Source of the DNA: a virus
Strand: one strand, 5' to 3'
DNA: 41,336 nucleotides
Virus record (IMG/VR): IMGVR_UViG_3300028840_001625
Span: 1-41,336 of that record
Part shown: positions 40,513 to 41,336 of the stretch, in pieces
Position numbering within the stretch: the first letter of the stretch is position 1
How the letters are laid out: each line of letters begins with the position of its first letter
The notes under the pieces: generated by a model
Told to the model about the DNA's origin: nothing
The model's input: the letters and a program-made list of their open reading frames with translations, nothing else
Databases searched by the model: none
Translations under genes and position numbers: made by a program

Positions 40513-40785
40513 TTATCTCCACTCAACTTTATTCATGTCAATACCAATATATTCTAAAAACTTATACATATCAAAATTATCCATACTACACCAACCATGA
40601 ATGTATTTTTCGCCAACATCTATATCCCATTCATCGTATTTACCAAAATAATCACCAACATTTTTTAATTTACCATACTCCAAATGATTCTTTATTTTGT
40701 ATAGTTGTTTATCAGTTACACCGTCTCGTTCTATAATAAATGAACTTGATGAACTATTTGATACAAAACCTTGTCTTATCTTCAT
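40513..40785 (-). CDS. GFVSNSS-family protein 5
   Basis: The 90-residue protein begins MKIRQGFVSNSSSSSFIIER. A short body contains LYKIKNHLEYGKLKNVGDYF and ends IGIDMNKVEWR. It is the shortest member, so the motif plus a small domain is sufficient for the family. GGTTGTG precedes the ATG weakly. Confidence 0.8.
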   Translation of the reverse strand: MKIRQGFVSNSSSSSFIIERDGVTDKQLYKIKNHLEYGKLKNVGDYFGKYDEWDIDVGEKYIHGWCSMDNFDMYKFLEYIGIDMNKVEWR

Positions 40786-40786
40786 A

Positions 40787-41104
40787 TTAACACAACCTTA
40801 CACCAGAATAAATCCTTACATCTTTTGAATTAGCACCAAACTCTTTTATAAGTTTTTCAGCCATTTGATTTATGTCCTCTAATGTTAAAACGTCACCACC
40901 AAAATCAGTTTCGTCACCCTCAGCAATCTCTATTCCTATAACAGTTTCATCAACTCCGTCCTCTCCGCCTTCATACAAAATTGTATATACATCTTGTAAA
41001 TCATCTAATTGATTCTCGTCATATTTACTATCGTCAAATGGAATGCCTACAATAACAAATGAACTTGTCGAACTATTACTTACAAACCCTACTCTTTTTT
41101 TCAT
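40787..41104 (-). CDS. GFVSNSS-family protein 6
   Basis: The 105-residue protein begins MKKRVGFVSNSSTSSFVIVG and carries an acidic, Asp/Glu-rich body (DDSKYDENQLDDLQDVYTIL, EDGVDETVIGIEIAEGDETD). AGGAGG stands at ideal distance before the ATG. The body differs from the other five. Confidence 0.82.
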   Translation of the reverse strand: MKKRVGFVSNSSTSSFVIVGIPFDDSKYDENQLDDLQDVYTILYEGGEDGVDETVIGIEIAEGDETDFGGDVLTLEDINQMAEKLIKEFGANSKDVRIYSGVRLC

Positions 41105-41116
41105 TGTCGCCTCCTA

Positions 41117-41336
41117 TTAATAATATTCCTCTTTTATGATTATAATTTCATCGGTTTTATAGTCAATACCCATTGGTACTAACATCATTGCTCCCATATC
41201 ATCATAATCTTGATCAGATACAGATCCCTCATACAACTTCCAACCATGATTTTTGACCTTATCATATATCTCAGGATACATATCCTCAAACTCTCCAGGT
41301 TCCCAGCACCTATCATCTATAAATCCATCAAGAGTA
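41117..41336 (-). CDS. Partial protein upstream of the GFVSNSS array, N-terminus outside window
   Basis: The frame enters from the window edge and ends at TAA 41117, giving 72 visible residues ending DEIIIIKEEYY. The segment is acidic with WEPGEFEDMYPEIYDKVKNH and DYDDMGAMMLVPMGIDYKTD. Position and composition fit a seventh array member, but its N-terminus, where the motif would be, is not in the window. Confidence 0.7.
   Translation of the reverse strand, partial: TLDGFIDDRCWEPGEFEDMYPEIYDKVKNHGWKLYEGSVSDQDYDDMGAMMLVPMGIDYKTDEIIIIKEEYY

Overview
This window is part of the genome of a large, AT-rich tailed phage with a T4-like contractile tail. The evidence is a baseplate block (gp6/J-like wedge, gp25-like protein, gp5-like spike), a T4 gp55-like late sigma factor, a Dda-like helicase, and dense, overlapping genes with clear Shine-Dalgarno sites. 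Every gene I accept lies on the minus strand, so transcription runs from high to low coordinates. The host is not identified. An outer-membrane TonB-dependent receptor implies a Gram-negative host. A tmRNA whose tag starts with glycine resembles Bacteroidota tmRNAs, but TTGACA/TATATT promoters and strong Shine-Dalgarno sites are not typical of that phylum, so I leave the host open.

Layout. 1-9083: virion genes (tail/baseplate) interleaved with small proteins whose N-termini look like T4-type capsid-targeting peptides. 9239-11029: gp55-like sigma factor, an overlapping membrane protein and an HD-domain protein. 11147-18993: accessory genes, with a 3D-domain membrane protein, tRNA-Gly, a complete tmRNA, an IMP dehydrogenase without CBS domains, a peptide deformylase with a SEC-C tail, a WGR protein, HNH and ASCH proteins and small ORFs. 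18995-23804: a translationally coupled cassette of TonB-dependent receptor, PnuC, Dda-like helicase and NadR. 23818-25373: small ORFs flanking two aberrant tRNA-Arg-like genes. 25448-31030: HAD, SNF2 helicase, S24/S26-like peptidase, Nudix, a Thg1-like 3'-5' polymerase and small membrane proteins. 31158-35669: zinc-ribbon, glycosyltransferase-like and large membrane/coiled-coil proteins. 35834-38676: a Ro60/TROVE RNA-binding protein preceded by about 1.2 kb of non-coding RNA (leader with terminator, a structured RNA with a possible Y-RNA-like stem, initiator tRNA, a second structured RNA). 38677-41336: six genes in a row sharing the N-terminal motif GFVSNSS(S/T)SSF but with unrelated bodies, then a cut-off gene.

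How the parts fit together. Many accessory genes act on translation and RNA quality: initiator tRNA, deformylase, tmRNA, tRNA-Gly, Arg tRNA-like genes, Thg1-like polymerase, a HAD of the RNA-repair type, and Ro with candidate partner RNAs. A second group acts on nucleotide and cofactor supply: receptor + PnuC + NadR could bring in and convert nicotinamide riboside to NAD+, and IMPDH feeds GTP synthesis. Three promoter types can be read from repeated sequence: TTGACA-N17-TATATT, AAAATGGAACTTT-N15/16-TATAAT, and a TATATTTATA box without a -35. They may correspond to temporal classes.

The most interesting candidates are the nicotinamide riboside uptake cassette, the Ro plus RNA locus, the GFVSNSSSSSF gene array, the two tRNA-Arg-like genes without a normal D-arm, and the phage tmRNA.
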